A stretch of 64,000 nt of DNA from Membranihabitans marinus (GTDB lineage Bacteria; Bacteroidota; Bacteroidia; Chitinophagales; Saprospiraceae): positions 62,001 through 126,000 of the forward strand of contig NZ_JAJQYA010000005.1 of the NCBI RefSeq assembly GCF_021729155.1. The letters are read 5' to 3'. The number at the start of each line of letters is the position of its first letter. Position 1 is the stretch's first letter. Both the position numbers and the translations under genes were made by a program. This document shows positions 17,088-26,856 of the stretch, piece by piece. Under the pieces are notes generated by a model. That model did no database searches. It was not told the DNA's origin and was given only the letters and a program-made list of their open reading frames with translations.

Positions 17088-19352
17088 CTAAGATTGGAGA
17101 ATGGGTAGATCTAGATATTTTTTGGGGATATCAAAAACTTCGATTAATGCCAATGCATCTGGTGTCAATAACTGAGCTTGTCGATGCACCAATTGTCTAA
17201 TGGCTTTTGATTTGTTGGCACTGATATAACCTTGTTCTAAATACCAAGCCTTGTGTTCCAAAATCGTATGTAGGGCATACATAGCACTGATTTTTTTGAG
17301 CATCATTTTCTCTTTTTCTTGGCTGGTATTGGCAATGGCTCTTTGAATGGCATTTAGCACCAGTTCTTCAGCGTAGGCCTCTGCCAAGGTTAGCATATGA
17401 GTTTGGGTTTTTAAGAAAGCTTGATAGGGTTTGATTCTCTTTTTAAATAAACGCTGCATCCGTCCAGCTAATGAAAAGGTTAATCGCCTACGACGGTAGG
17501 TGAATGCCTCTCTGTGAAATTCACGACTAAACAGATGGTTGGCGTCTATTTTGTTGGTAAACAGTGGGTTGTAGTTGACTATGGAGTCGGTCCAATTACT
17601 TTTTAGGTATTTGATGACACCTAGAAAGCTATTGGCATTAAATTCGGTTTGAAATTCGGATAAGATCCCTTTGGCGGCCAGTTGCAATAAGACGTGATTG
17701 TCCCCTTCAAAGGTGGAAAATATATCGATATCAGATCGCAGTTGGGTCAATCGATTTTCGCTCATAAAGCCTTTCCCTCCACAAGCTTCTCTACATTCTT
17801 GAAGACTGTCATTGGCGTGGTTGCTGGCCATAACTTTTAATGCCGCCGCCTGGGTTTCTATTTTTCTTTTATCTAGTTGTTCAAGAGAAGTACTATATTC
17901 TTCCATTAAATCTTTGAGTGCAAAGTGTAGGGCGTAGGTTTTGGCCAGTCTAGGGATTAGTCTCATTTGATGGCTGGGGTAATCCATTAATATAGTTTCC
18001 GCTATTTGATTTTCCGCACCAAACTGACGTCGACTATGACCATATTGGATGGCGATTGAAAGCCCGAGTTTATTGCTGGCATTGGCAGCTTGGCCCACAC
18101 AAATTCTTCCTCCTATCAAAGTACTCAAGGTGACAAAGAATCTTTTGGATCTGTTTTTAATCTCTGATTGGTATTCACCGTTTTGGTCGATTCCTCCAAA
18201 GCGATCCAGTAGATTAAAGGCGGGAACTTGTACTTGGTGGAACCATATTTTGCCATTGTCTACTCCGTTTAGTCCTCCTTTGTAGCCATTGTCGGCTACT
18301 TGAATACCAGGGAGTAAGTTGCCAGTGGTATCGCGTAAAGGAACGACAATAGCATGAACACCACAATTGTTGCCGTTGACTAACAATTGAGCAAAAACCG
18401 TAGCCAGTTGGGCATCTAAGGTGTTGCCTATATAGACTTTGTAATCGACATCGCTGGGGGTGTTGATTTCTATAGTGTCGGACTCAGGGATATAGGTGGC
18501 CGTCGTTTTAAGTCCTCTTACATTGGAGCCATGGTTTTCTTCCGTCATGGCAAAACAACCTAGAATTTTTCCCTTGCCGATGTCGGTAAGCCATCGATCG
18601 TGGTGTTTTTTACTGCCTAGATTGGCAATGCTGCCACCAAAGAGACCGAATTGAACCCCGAATTTTATCGATAAACTGGGATCGGCATAGATTAATTGTT
18701 CAAATATTTGCCCATAGGTCTTGATACTATTTTCTCCACCATAGGATTTTGGATAAGCTAGGGCACCCAGTCCTTGTTGAGCGATAAAATCCAATTGGGC
18801 TTTTACCTTTCTGCGATGGGCCTTGTTGTCTGGTAAGTATTGCCAATCGAGAAGGGATTCTTGCCATAGGTGATCGAGTTTGGGCTGTATTTCAGAAGTA
18901 TCTCCATTGACTATTGTCTTCATTACCTCTATATCAAAACTAGGGCCTGCCTGTTTTTCAATGGTTTGAATTTTGAACAGGTGTTTGTATTGTTGCACCT
19001 GCATGCCTAGATTGTATTCGATATCTTGTAGTCCGGTGGTGTTTATCTCTTTTTGAGTCGAAATAAGGCCGGTAGCGTATTCGGTTAAGGGGAAATTGGA
19101 TTGAGGATTGATTTTTACTGGATGATTATACAACCACTGTTTCCACTCTTCGAATATATCTTCTGTAGGAGGTTGGTCGGCATCTAGCCAAAGCAATAGT
19201 TGTTCTTTTTCAACCTCGGGCAATTCTGAGTCTGCCATGACTACTCGCCTTACGATAGCTAGCTCAGAATGGGTCAAAAGACCATCGGCCCATATCAAAT
19301 AAAGAAATGGAATATATATTTGGCTGTTTTGTGATAAGGTCGCTGTAGACAT
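17088..19352 (-). CDS. acyl-CoA oxidase/dehydrogenase-like flavoprotein
   Basis: The 754-residue protein has the acyl-CoA oxidase architecture. An N-terminal helical extension (about 1-150) precedes the dehydrogenase middle domain (CFAMTEENHGSNVRGL at about 262-277, then the beta domain with GVDNGKIWFHQVQVP), the C-terminal helical domain (GHSRRQFG, and CREACGGKGFMSENRL with the flavin-proximal glycines at about 510-525) and a further C-terminal oxidase domain. It should oxidise acyl-CoA to enoyl-CoA, with FAD reoxidised by oxygen or an ETF; the sequence alone cannot decide which. No other beta-oxidation gene is adjacent. The length, greater than a typical 380-residue dehydrogenase, supports the oxidase class. 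Confidence 0.85.
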   Translation of the reverse strand: MSTATLSQNSQIYIPFLYLIWADGLLTHSELAIVRRVVMADSELPEVEKEQLLLWLDADQPPTEDIFEEWKQWLYNHPVKINPQSNFPLTEYATGLISTQKEINTTGLQDIEYNLGMQVQQYKHLFKIQTIEKQAGPSFDIEVMKTIVNGDTSEIQPKLDHLWQESLLDWQYLPDNKAHRRKVKAQLDFIAQQGLGALAYPKSYGGENSIKTYGQIFEQLIYADPSLSIKFGVQFGLFGGSIANLGSKKHHDRWLTDIGKGKILGCFAMTEENHGSNVRGLKTTATYIPESDTIEINTPSDVDYKVYIGNTLDAQLATVFAQLLVNGNNCGVHAIVVPLRDTTGNLLPGIQVADNGYKGGLNGVDNGKIWFHQVQVPAFNLLDRFGGIDQNGEYQSEIKNRSKRFFVTLSTLIGGRICVGQAANASNKLGLSIAIQYGHSRRQFGAENQIAETILMDYPSHQMRLIPRLAKTYALHFALKDLMEEYSTSLEQLDKRKIETQAAALKVMASNHANDSLQECREACGGKGFMSENRLTQLRSDIDIFSTFEGDNHVLLQLAAKGILSEFQTEFNANSFLGVIKYLKSNWTDSIVNYNPLFTNKIDANHLFSREFHREAFTYRRRRLTFSLAGRMQRLFKKRIKPYQAFLKTQTHMLTLAEAYAEELVLNAIQRAIANTSQEKEKMMLKKISAMYALHTILEHKAWYLEQGYISANKSKAIRQLVHRQAQLLTPDALALIEVFDIPKKYLDLPILQS

Positions 19353-19444
19353 GTCAAAGATTTAAAAATATTTTATGAAAATATAATTATTCTTTTCCAA
19401 TTTAAGGCCACTTCTATCAATAAACTTTGCAATAAGTCAAAGCT

Positions 19445-19486
19445 AAAAGAGCCCAAACATTATCATTTCATGTTTAGGGCTCTTTT
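19445..19486 (-). terminator. terminator downstream of the SDR gene
   Basis: A long stem (AAAAGAGCCC..AAACAT pairing with ATGTTT..GGGCTCTTTT, one bulge) lies between the SDR stop codon and the next gene. T-tracts occur on both sides, so it can act in both directions. Confidence 0.75.
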
Positions 19487-19495
19487 TTAGTTTTT

Positions 19496-20212
19496 TTATT
19501 TACTAGGGGGTTTGGACGGTCTCACTTCTACCTTGCTCGGTAGGGTTCTAGGATTGAGTTGTAGCATATCGGCTATAATTTGTCCGATATCTTCTGGTTG
19601 AATTTTCCAGTCGTCGGCATCGCTAGGTATGTGGTCGTTGAAATAGGTAGCCACCGATCCAGGCATAATGGTGGAAACTTTGATGTCGTCTTGTCGCAAG
19701 TCCAACATGGCGGCTTGAGTAAATCCTACAAGACCAAATTTGCTGGCGTTGTAGGCCGTTCCGTGAGGGAAGAAATTGGTGCCCGCTAAACTGGCTATGG
19801 TGAAAATATAGCCCTTGCTGATCTTAAGTGATGGAATCGCAGCTTTTAGACTGTGGAAAACACCAGTGAGATTGGTGTCTATAGTAGCATTCCAATCTTC
19901 TAATGACATATCGCTGATATTGCTAAATTTCCCCACACCAGCATTGGCGATCAATACATCCAATTGCCCCCATTTGTCTAAAATAGTTTGAATAGCAGCT
20001 GTCTCATCTTCATATTTTCTGACGTCTGAAGCAATGGGCAAAACCCGGTCATCGCCCTCGGCTAAAGATTCGGCGGTTTTACTAACTGCCGCATAATCCC
20101 TACCAGAAATGGCTACTCTCATTCCCAAATTGAGTAAAGATTTCGCTACTCCAAGACCTATGCCTTTGCTTCCGCCTGTGATATAGGCAACTTTGTTTTC
20201 TAGTGGTTTCAT
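19496..20212 (-). CDS. short-chain dehydrogenase/reductase
   Basis: A 238-residue classical SDR: the Rossmann motif TGGSKGIG (about 11-18), NAGVGKF after the fourth strand, a catalytic serine in TIASLAG and the YNASK active site. The order and spacing are complete, so it should be an active NAD(P)-dependent oxidoreductase. The substrate is not predictable. It lies downstream of the large histidine kinase on the same strand with 63 bases between, so it may be cotranscribed. Confidence 0.92.
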   Translation of the reverse strand: MKPLENKVAYITGGSKGIGLGVAKSLLNLGMRVAISGRDYAAVSKTAESLAEGDDRVLPIASDVRKYEDETAAIQTILDKWGQLDVLIANAGVGKFSNISDMSLEDWNATIDTNLTGVFHSLKAAIPSLKISKGYIFTIASLAGTNFFPHGTAYNASKFGLVGFTQAAMLDLRQDDIKVSTIMPGSVATYFNDHIPSDADDWKIQPEDIGQIIADMLQLNPRTLPSKVEVRPSKPPSK

Positions 20213-20275
20213 AATTCTATTATTTGTTTGATTTTATAAGAATAATGCACAGGGCAAAAAGTTGTCAAAAACCTT

Positions 20276-23200
20276 TTAATTTTCATTTTTATTTAAAATT
20301 GGCAATTCAAATGTGAATATGGTGCCATGGGGTTTTTTGGAACTGAAGTAAATGTTTCCATTAAAGGTGCCAATAATATTTTTACAAATGGCCAAGCCGA
20401 GACCGGTTCCTGACGTTTTTGTAGTGAAATTGGGGAAGAATACCTTTTCTTTAAGTTCGTCGGGAATACCTTTCCCATTGTCTTCGATCTGGACAATAGC
20501 CCTATTGTCTTCTTCTTTTAGCCGAATAAAAATATAGCCAGAAGTGTCATCGGGAATGGATTGGACCGCATTTTTTACCAAATTATTTAAGACCCTTACC
20601 AAATGGCTGCGGTCTGCAAGTACCACGATTTCATCGATTGGAACGTATAAGTTGAATTTGATATCAGATCGAGTTCGAAAAAGATCGTGAACAGAAGTCA
20701 CCAAATCGTTGAGTAGGATTTCTTCGTATTCGGGTTTGGGCAATTTGGCAAAGGATGAAAATTCACTAGCGATTCGACTTAAGTTGTCGATTTGTTCAAT
20801 CAATACCTTTGAGACATCTTTTACAATGGCTTTGGCTTCTTCTTCCTCGGTTCTTTGGATCCTCATATCCATATGTTGAATACTGAGTTTCATGGGAGTG
20901 AGGGGATTCTTGATTTCGTGAGCTACTTGTTTGGCCATTTCGCGCCAAGCCACTTCGCGTTCGGTACGAGCCAATAATTCTGCGCTTTGTTCCAGTTTTT
21001 CGACCATTTCATTGTAGGCCTGTATCAGTGCGCCTAACTCATCACTTTGATTCCATTTTAATGGTTCGTTTTGTTGACCCAAGGCAAATTCCTTTAATTT
21101 CATCCCCAATTCGGTTAAAGGACTAATGATGGAATTGGAAATCGAGAACGATAAGGCCGATGAGATCAATAATAAAAATACAAAGGCATTGAGCAACAGA
21201 TTTAAGAAATTATAAAAACCAGCAGGAACGGGTTCAAATTGGTAATAGGATAAATAAACCTTTTTTTCATCTGCAGTAAACAAAGGGAAATACAATTGGT
21301 CGTAATTCCATGAATAACTGTCTATTGGTTTTGTAGTAGTTCTCAGCTCTATTAAGCGTTGATAATCTATGCGTTGTGGCAGTTTTTGAGAGATGGCAGA
21401 AGAAGCGATGTATTTGCCGTCTTCATCATATAGTATGTAGGGGCTGGGTAGTTCAGCCAATAGATTGGCCAGATCGCCGGCCTGGTGTGGGGTTTTGTGG
21501 ATGGATTGATAGTAGTCATTTACCGAATCTTTCAAACTTTCCTTGAAGGTACGCTTGTAAAAATTGGCACTGACTATCCCTACTATAGTAAAGGCAACTA
21601 CAAGTAAACTCAATACAGAAAATTGAATTTTATTTCTGATGGTTAGACTTTCGAGGAAGTAATTGTTAAACTCCTCGGGAAGAAAACTGTAGATACTGTG
21701 AAGTCCTATAATAAATAAAAGGATGAGGAGGGCGAGTATAAATAAAAATGAGAAAAAAGATAGCGGCTGAAGTAAACCGTCGAACTCTTGTCTACCGATA
21801 ATGGTTAGTTCGTTTTTCTTGGCTATGGTATATTGAATCAATTCGGAGTTGACAAAACCCAGATGGTCGGATTCATCTTTTTGACTTTGCAGTTTTTCAG
21901 GGAAAAACAAGTCATCTTTATTCAAATTGTTAAGTCCGTGATAGATGGTCCAATCACCGGCTTCGAAGATTTTTTGTTTTTCAAAATTGCCGGGATTCTG
22001 AAAGTACAGCCCACTGTTTCTCTCTTTAAATTGTAAAAAGGTTACTAAAGAGGTATCCATTGGTGGATAATTGATATAATAGGTCTTGGGCAGGGCAACA
22101 GGACTATAATATTCAAGGGTTTTATATAGGTTCGGTTGACTAATTTCTATTTTTTGAGGTAGGGTATGGGTTAGGGATATCTGATATTTGTCGAGGATGT
22201 CGGGGTGTTCAAATACGAGGTTGTTGAGTTGTGTTTTTATTTGATTCGAAGAATCTATGGTGGTGTTATTTGGATCAACATCAAGGAGATTTAACAAGGC
22301 TGTGTCGGGATAGGCAATTTTTTGAGAAAGCACATCGATAGCCATTTTATGTACCTTGACTTTGTAAAAATGATAGAATAATACGGTGGTAAATAGGCAG
22401 AGAATAAGAAGCCACACTGATATCCAAGTAAAGTCCCTCATGGTGGAATCCAGAAATAGGTCAAAGAGCAACATTATGATAAATAAGCTCAAGATCCACA
22501 ACCATATATTGACTTCAATATGGGTGAAAAAGAAAAAAATCAAGCTGGTGAGTACGGCAATGGTAAAGAGTCCTAGTTTTTTGGCCCAGTCCAAATTAAA
22601 GGTTCTGATGGACAGAAATATCTTAATGGTCACTATGAAAATACCGATTAACAGTAGGAAGGTAGCCAATAATACTAGGAAGTGGGTGGCACTTAAATTG
22701 GGAATTACCTTGATATTGAGAGCGATAAATCGATTGCCGATGATGGCCTTGATATAGAATAAGTAGAATAAACAGAACAGGGTGAAAATTAAATATCCCA
22801 ACAAGGTGTAAAGATATTTTTTGGGCAAGGAGAATCCAGCAATTTTTTGATCCTTAAAATCGCGAAAGTAAAAAATCGCAAAAATAAGGAAGGTAAATAT
22901 GTTGATCAAGATGTCGGCCATGCTAATGGGACTTCCTATGTCTAAAAAATGGGGTTGAAAGAGTAGGGTTTCCGATGAAGAAATCAACGGGTAGAAAATG
23001 CTGGGTAATCGCAGGGCAATGAGGACGAAGGTAAGAATGGGGTAGACGATTTGGGGACCGAATGCTGGAAGCATGGCCCTTGCAGTATTGAATACAAATA
23101 GGATGGTAAATATATAACCAAAGAGAAAAAGCCAAGCTTTGAAACTATCTCTACTTTGGGTGGATTTCCAATCCATCCATTGGTTGAGTTCTTCTTCGAA

Positions 23201-23713
23201 ATGATGTTCTAGGATAGGAACTTGATTCTCTGTAGATTTTAGTGCCGACAATGGGAGGTTGTCAATAGCACAAGTATATTCTAAAGCCCTGTTTTGACTT
23301 CCTAAAATTTGGACTTTGAGATAAGGGCTTTGTTGACGAAAAACAATGTCGACCTTAGATTCCTCGGGTTGAACTTCAAAAAGTGGGTATTGTAAATTAT
23401 TTTGCCAATATACTTGTCGACCATCCTGCCATATACGAAGGTCGAAATTTTCACCTAAATCATATTCCTTATTCAGTGTTTCAATAAACTGCAGATTGAC
23501 GTCTGGTTGTCGATACTGGAGTTCTTTCCAGACTTCATCGGAATCAATGAGTTTTAGCAATTCGTTGTGAGCTCTGGCTACTTTGCTTTGAGCTAAATTT
23601 ATCTTATTTTCAAAAAGGAAATGACTACCTTTGTATAAGGATACTACTAAAGCCAGTAAAAAAAATACGGCAGCCAAGGAACCGATGAATATATTACTTT
23701 TTTGAACTTTCAA
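20276..23713 (-). CDS. giant multi-pass membrane sensor histidine kinase (NtrY-like)
   Basis: The 1145-residue protein has an N-terminal membrane anchor (about 8-28), a periplasmic stretch to about 185, and then a block of roughly eight to ten transmembrane segments (about 190-470). A second periplasmic region, more membrane helices and a sensor stretch follow, then a HAMP-like linker (SISNSIISPLTELGMKLKEF). The kinase core has an H-box AHEIKNPLTPMKLSIQHM, N-box NLVKNAVQSIP, G1 DNGKGIPDEL and G2 GTGLGLAICKNI. The C-terminus resembles NtrY-type kinases. No response regulator gene adjoins it. The only in-frame start is TTG at 23713, because a TGA lies nine codons upstream with no ATG between. 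Confidence 0.9.
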   Translation of the reverse strand: MKVQKSNIFIGSLAAVFFLLALVVSLYKGSHFLFENKINLAQSKVARAHNELLKLIDSDEVWKELQYRQPDVNLQFIETLNKEYDLGENFDLRIWQDGRQVYWQNNLQYPLFEVQPEESKVDIVFRQQSPYLKVQILGSQNRALEYTCAIDNLPLSALKSTENQVPILEHHFEEELNQWMDWKSTQSRDSFKAWLFLFGYIFTILFVFNTARAMLPAFGPQIVYPILTFVLIALRLPSIFYPLISSSETLLFQPHFLDIGSPISMADILINIFTFLIFAIFYFRDFKDQKIAGFSLPKKYLYTLLGYLIFTLFCLFYLFYIKAIIGNRFIALNIKVIPNLSATHFLVLLATFLLLIGIFIVTIKIFLSIRTFNLDWAKKLGLFTIAVLTSLIFFFFTHIEVNIWLWILSLFIIMLLFDLFLDSTMRDFTWISVWLLILCLFTTVLFYHFYKVKVHKMAIDVLSQKIAYPDTALLNLLDVDPNNTTIDSSNQIKTQLNNLVFEHPDILDKYQISLTHTLPQKIEISQPNLYKTLEYYSPVALPKTYYINYPPMDTSLVTFLQFKERNSGLYFQNPGNFEKQKIFEAGDWTIYHGLNNLNKDDLFFPEKLQSQKDESDHLGFVNSELIQYTIAKKNELTIIGRQEFDGLLQPLSFFSFLFILALLILLFIIGLHSIYSFLPEEFNNYFLESLTIRNKIQFSVLSLLVVAFTIVGIVSANFYKRTFKESLKDSVNDYYQSIHKTPHQAGDLANLLAELPSPYILYDEDGKYIASSAISQKLPQRIDYQRLIELRTTTKPIDSYSWNYDQLYFPLFTADEKKVYLSYYQFEPVPAGFYNFLNLLLNAFVFLLLISSALSFSISNSIISPLTELGMKLKEFALGQQNEPLKWNQSDELGALIQAYNEMVEKLEQSAELLARTEREVAWREMAKQVAHEIKNPLTPMKLSIQHMDMRIQRTEEEEAKAIVKDVSKVLIEQIDNLSRIASEFSSFAKLPKPEYEEILLNDLVTSVHDLFRTRSDIKFNLYVPIDEIVVLADRSHLVRVLNNLVKNAVQSIPDDTSGYIFIRLKEEDNRAIVQIEDNGKGIPDELKEKVFFPNFTTKTSGTGLGLAICKNIIGTFNGNIYFSSKKPHGTIFTFELPILNKNEN

Positions 23714-23845
23714 TAGTCTGGTTTTGCGGTAAAGATATCATTAAAATAATTAATATATTTTATATGACTGCAAGGATTTTGAGTCATTGAGTCAACGTAT
23801 AAAAAATATAAATCTTGTTTAAAAGCAAACGAGAACAAAGATTAA

Positions 23846-24254
23846 GTTGTAGTCCACTCTATCGTTCCATAGTGAGCAATCACTGTATATGGAAAGGAAA
23901 ATCCGGACAACGTAGAGCACCACACCACCTAACGGGTGGGGTTTGATTTCTTTGGAATTCAGATACAGAATAGTGCCACAGAAAATATACCGCTTCCGTC
24001 GTCTTGAGTCAAATCAGAAGACTGGAGTAAGGGTGAAAACGTGCGGTAAGAGCGCACGCAGAATATTAGTAATAATATTTTGAGGTAAACCTTGTGGGTT
24101 GAAATGCCAAATATATTGTGATTTGTTCTTTGGAACATACCTGGCTGCTCGCTGGGGCTTCGGGTCGCAAGGGGTAGGCAGCTTGATCCCATTGGTGACG
24201 ATGGGACTAGATAAATGATAGGGCACGACAGAATCCGGTTTATCGGGCTACAAC
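23846..24254 (+). ncRNA. rnpB: RNase P RNA (class A)
   Basis: This is the catalytic RNA that matures tRNA 5' ends. Conserved elements are in order: GGAAAGGAAAATCCGGACA (CR-I), AGTGCCACAGAAAATATACC (CR-II/III), GGGTGAAAACGTGCGGTAAG, and the 3' CR-V block GACAGAATCCGGTTTAT. The ends are set by helix P1: GTTGTAGTCC at 23846-23855 pairs with GGGCTACAAC at 24245-24254, and a T-run follows as terminator. Short open frames inside on the opposite strand are spurious. Confidence 0.95.
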
Positions 24255-24265
24255 TTTTTTTATCT

Positions 24266-24685
24266 TTAATTCACTGGATTTAGTATGAAATTACCACTTC
24301 CATTGAGTTGCCATTTGCCTTGGTCTAATGGGGTTACTTTAAAGTAACCATCGGGGACATTGCCCAATTCATAAAGGAAAATACTGTCGTTACTCAATCT
24401 AAACTTTCCCGTGGTTTGGATATCATTTGTCATTATTTTTGCCTCATAAACCACAGTCTTATCATCATTAAATGTAAATTTGATGTTTGCCGACTTGGAC
24501 ATCGTTAATATTTCAGGGTCATTGCTGTCGGTAATGATATCAGCTTTATATTGACCCACTATGTTTTGGTAGTTGACCTTGGAATCAGTATCAGTATTGG
24601 ATCCATTTTGTTTTGAATTTTCTGAATTACAGCTGCAAAACATAATGAATAAGAGCGGTATAAATAGGAATATTTTAAAACGCAT
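24266..24685 (-). CDS. small hypothetical lipoprotein
   Basis: I do not recognise the family. The product of 139 residues starts with a textbook lipoprotein signal (MRFKIFLFIPLLFIMFCSC, cysteine at about 19 followed by NSE). The mature part is Asn/Asp/Lys-rich with predicted beta structure (IKFTFNDDKTVVYEAKI, GKWQLNGSGNFIL), like a small lipocalin-type fold seen in many Bacteroidota lipoproteins. An upstream in-frame ATG would add 15 residues before the signal and is unlikely. The start codon is only 16 bases from the preferred menC start on the other strand. Confidence 0.75.
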   Translation of the reverse strand: MRFKIFLFIPLLFIMFCSCNSENSKQNGSNTDTDSKVNYQNIVGQYKADIITDSNDPEILTMSKSANIKFTFNDDKTVVYEAKIMTNDIQTTGKFRLSNDSIFLYELGNVPDGYFKVTPLDQGKWQLNGSGNFILNPVN

Positions 24686-24701
24686 AAATTTAAATTTGAC
24701 T

Positions 24702-25754
24702 TTGGACAAAGATATAAAAGTTAAGATCATCCCCCACCAGCTAATCTTTAAATTTCCAGCCGGTACATCTCGTTCCGTATTACACCAACGAAAGACCTAT
24801 TTTATGATTCTGACTTCATCTGATGAAGAAGATCAGCGTTGTGGTTGGGGTGAAGCAGGGCCTTTAGATGGACTGAGTATTGAGGACGATTCGTTTCACC
24901 AATGGATGTCGTCACAAACTGAGAAGCAAGCCTTAGCATCCGTAATCGATGAATTTCAAAAGTACCCATCTACTCGTTTTGCCTTGGAATCTGCACTATT
25001 GGATTGGGAAAATGGTGGTCGTCGAATTTGGTATGACGGAGAGTTCGCTCGCGGCAATCAGTCCATCGCTATCAATGGTCTGATATGGATGGGGACTAAA
25101 CAAGAGATGTACGATCGAATTAAATCGAAATTGGAATTGGGGAATCGCTGTCTTAAGTTGAAGATAGGAGGAATTGATTTTGCGCAAGAATTGGATTTGT
25201 TGAAATACATTCGACAGTCTTTTTCTGTAGAGGATTTGGAATTGAGGTTGGATGCCAACGGATCATTTGCCCCAGATCAAGCAGAAGAAAGATTGAAACA
25301 GTTGTCTGTCTTTGGTATTCATTCCATTGAACAACCCATCAAAGCGGGACAGTCTGAGATCATGGCTCAATTGTGTTCAAAGAATATTATTCCTATTGCC
25401 CTCGATGAAGAATTGATCGGATGGAGAAGCAATAAAGAAAAAAAGGATTTGGTAGAAGCCATAAAACCCCAATATTTGATTTTTAAACCCAGCCTTATTG
25501 GAGGTATTGAAGAGACGGCTGCCTATATAGATTTATGCAATAAGAATAATATTGGATGGTGGATGACGTCGGCACTCGAGTCCAATGTCGGTTTAAATGT
25601 CCTGGCTCAATTGTCTGATCATTGGTCTGTAACCTTGCCACAGGGTTTGGGAACAGGACAATTGTTTACCAATAATATAGACTCTCCGTTACAGGAAAAT
25701 GGAGGACAAATATTTTGTAATCCCGAAAGAACATGGGGGGAATTACCCGGATAG
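24702..25754 (+). CDS. menC: o-succinylbenzoate synthase
   Basis: An enolase-superfamily enzyme of menaquinone synthesis that dehydrates SHCHC to o-succinylbenzoate. Visible catalytic elements: RCLKLKIGG with the KxK lysines, metal ligands in LRLDANGS, IEQPI and IALDEEL, and the second catalytic lysine in LIFKPSLIGG. The start is uncertain. TTG at 24702 gives about 350 residues and a normal N-terminus (DIKVKIIPHQLIFKF). In-frame ATGs at 24645 and 24573 would extend the protein through the antisense of the lipoprotein signal peptide, and that extension looks non-natural. First gene of menCEFDBA; it overlaps menE by about 22 bases. Confidence 0.88.
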   Translation: MDKDIKVKIIPHQLIFKFPAGTSRSVLHQRKTYFMILTSSDEEDQRCGWGEAGPLDGLSIEDDSFHQWMSSQTEKQALASVIDEFQKYPSTRFALESALLDWENGGRRIWYDGEFARGNQSIAINGLIWMGTKQEMYDRIKSKLELGNRCLKLKIGGIDFAQELDLLKYIRQSFSVEDLELRLDANGSFAPDQAEERLKQLSVFGIHSIEQPIKAGQSEIMAQLCSKNIIPIALDEELIGWRSNKEKKDLVEAIKPQYLIFKPSLIGGIEETAAYIDLCNKNNIGWWMTSALESNVGLNVLAQLSDHWSVTLPQGLGTGQLFTNNIDSPLQENGGQIFCNPERTWGELPG

Positions 25755-26839
25755 AAAATGCACAATGTATGAAGGATGCTGATAAAGGGATCATAATAAA
25801 TGACTTGTATTGGAGTCGAGCTTCAATAAGAGATGGAGAATTGTCCAGATCGAAGTCCATTCAGGATACTGCATTGGTAGATTTTATAGAGATGTGGTTT
25901 GATGATGAGGATTCATTTTGGGGGCAGACTTCGGGCTCAACAGGGATTCCAAAGAAGATGAAGATAGCCAAGGCGGATTGCAGGGCAAGTGCGATGGCTA
26001 CTTTAACCTATTTTTCATTAAAAGAAGGACAGACTGCATTATTGAGTATGCCAGCTCAATACATTGCTGGTCGAATGATGGTAGTACGTGCAATTGTCGG
26101 AGGGCTAAACCTATTGACCACCACTGTCAGTAGTTGTCCCATATTACCTAATAGAACATTGGATTTGACTGCTTTCACTCCCCATCAGTTTTCCAATATG
26201 ATATCGACAGGACAATTTCCGATTCCTCATACGATGAGTGTTGTTCTACTCGGAGGTGCCCCGGTATCTCGAGAACTCATTGATCAAATCCCAAAATCTT
26301 CAGCCAATATTTATGAAACTTTTGGCATGACAGAGACTTATAGTCACGTTGCAATCAAAGCCATCTATCCCAGTAGTCAATCCTATTTTGAAGCAGTTCC
26401 TGGGGTGAATTTTACTGTAGTTGATCAGCGATTAAAGATTCATGCGCCACATATTAATCAGCCCGATTTGTTGACCAATGATAGGGTGGATTTGTTGTCG
26501 GACACAAGATTTGTTTGGATTGGGAGATTTGATTTTGTCATCAATAGTGGGGGGGTGAAATTGTCGCCAGAGGTATTGGAAGATAAACTAAATCCCTATA
26601 TCGAAGAACCGTTCTATTTTTATGGTGCTCCTGATCAGACTCTGGGCCAGCGATTGGTATTAGTAATGGAGTCGAAAGAAAATTTTGATATGAAGAATCT
26701 TAAAAATATCCTTTATGAACATTTAAGTAAATTAGAACGACCTAAAGAAATTATATTTGTAAGTAGAATGATTTTTACAAAAAGTGGTAAATTGGATAGA
26801 CGGCGGACTTTTTTGGAGAATCAATCGTCGATACAATAA
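25733..26839 (+). CDS. menE: o-succinylbenzoate-CoA ligase
   Basis: An AMP-forming ligase that activates o-succinylbenzoate with CoA. The ATP-binding loop QTSGSTGIPKKMKIAK (about 64-79), the FGMTETYSHVA adenylate motif, GRFDFVINSGGVKLSP hinge and the terminal KSGKLDRR lysine region are all present. At 368 residues it is shorter than the approximately 450-490-residue enterobacterial and Bacillus enzymes, which is usual for Bacteroidota. The start at 25733 overlaps the menC end; an internal ATG at 25769 would remove the overlap and cannot be excluded. Confidence 0.92.
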   Translation: MGGITRIENAQCMKDADKGIIINDLYWSRASIRDGELSRSKSIQDTALVDFIEMWFDDEDSFWGQTSGSTGIPKKMKIAKADCRASAMATLTYFSLKEGQTALLSMPAQYIAGRMMVVRAIVGGLNLLTTTVSSCPILPNRTLDLTAFTPHQFSNMISTGQFPIPHTMSVVLLGGAPVSRELIDQIPKSSANIYETFGMTETYSHVAIKAIYPSSQSYFEAVPGVNFTVVDQRLKIHAPHINQPDLLTNDRVDLLSDTRFVWIGRFDFVINSGGVKLSPEVLEDKLNPYIEEPFYFYGAPDQTLGQRLVLVMESKENFDMKNLKNILYEHLSKLERPKEIIFVSRMIFTKSGKLDRRRTFLENQSSIQ

Positions 26840-26856
26840 TTGAGTAAATAGTAATA

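Noticed and set aside
22386-22757. 123-codon plus-strand open frame inside the large kinase gene
   Set aside because: Antisense to transmembrane helices; gives a Lys/Met/Ile-rich translation without family resemblance.
23959-24226. Two minus-strand open frames of 70-77 codons
   Set aside because: They lie entirely within rnpB, whose conserved RNA motifs and P1 helix explain the sequence.
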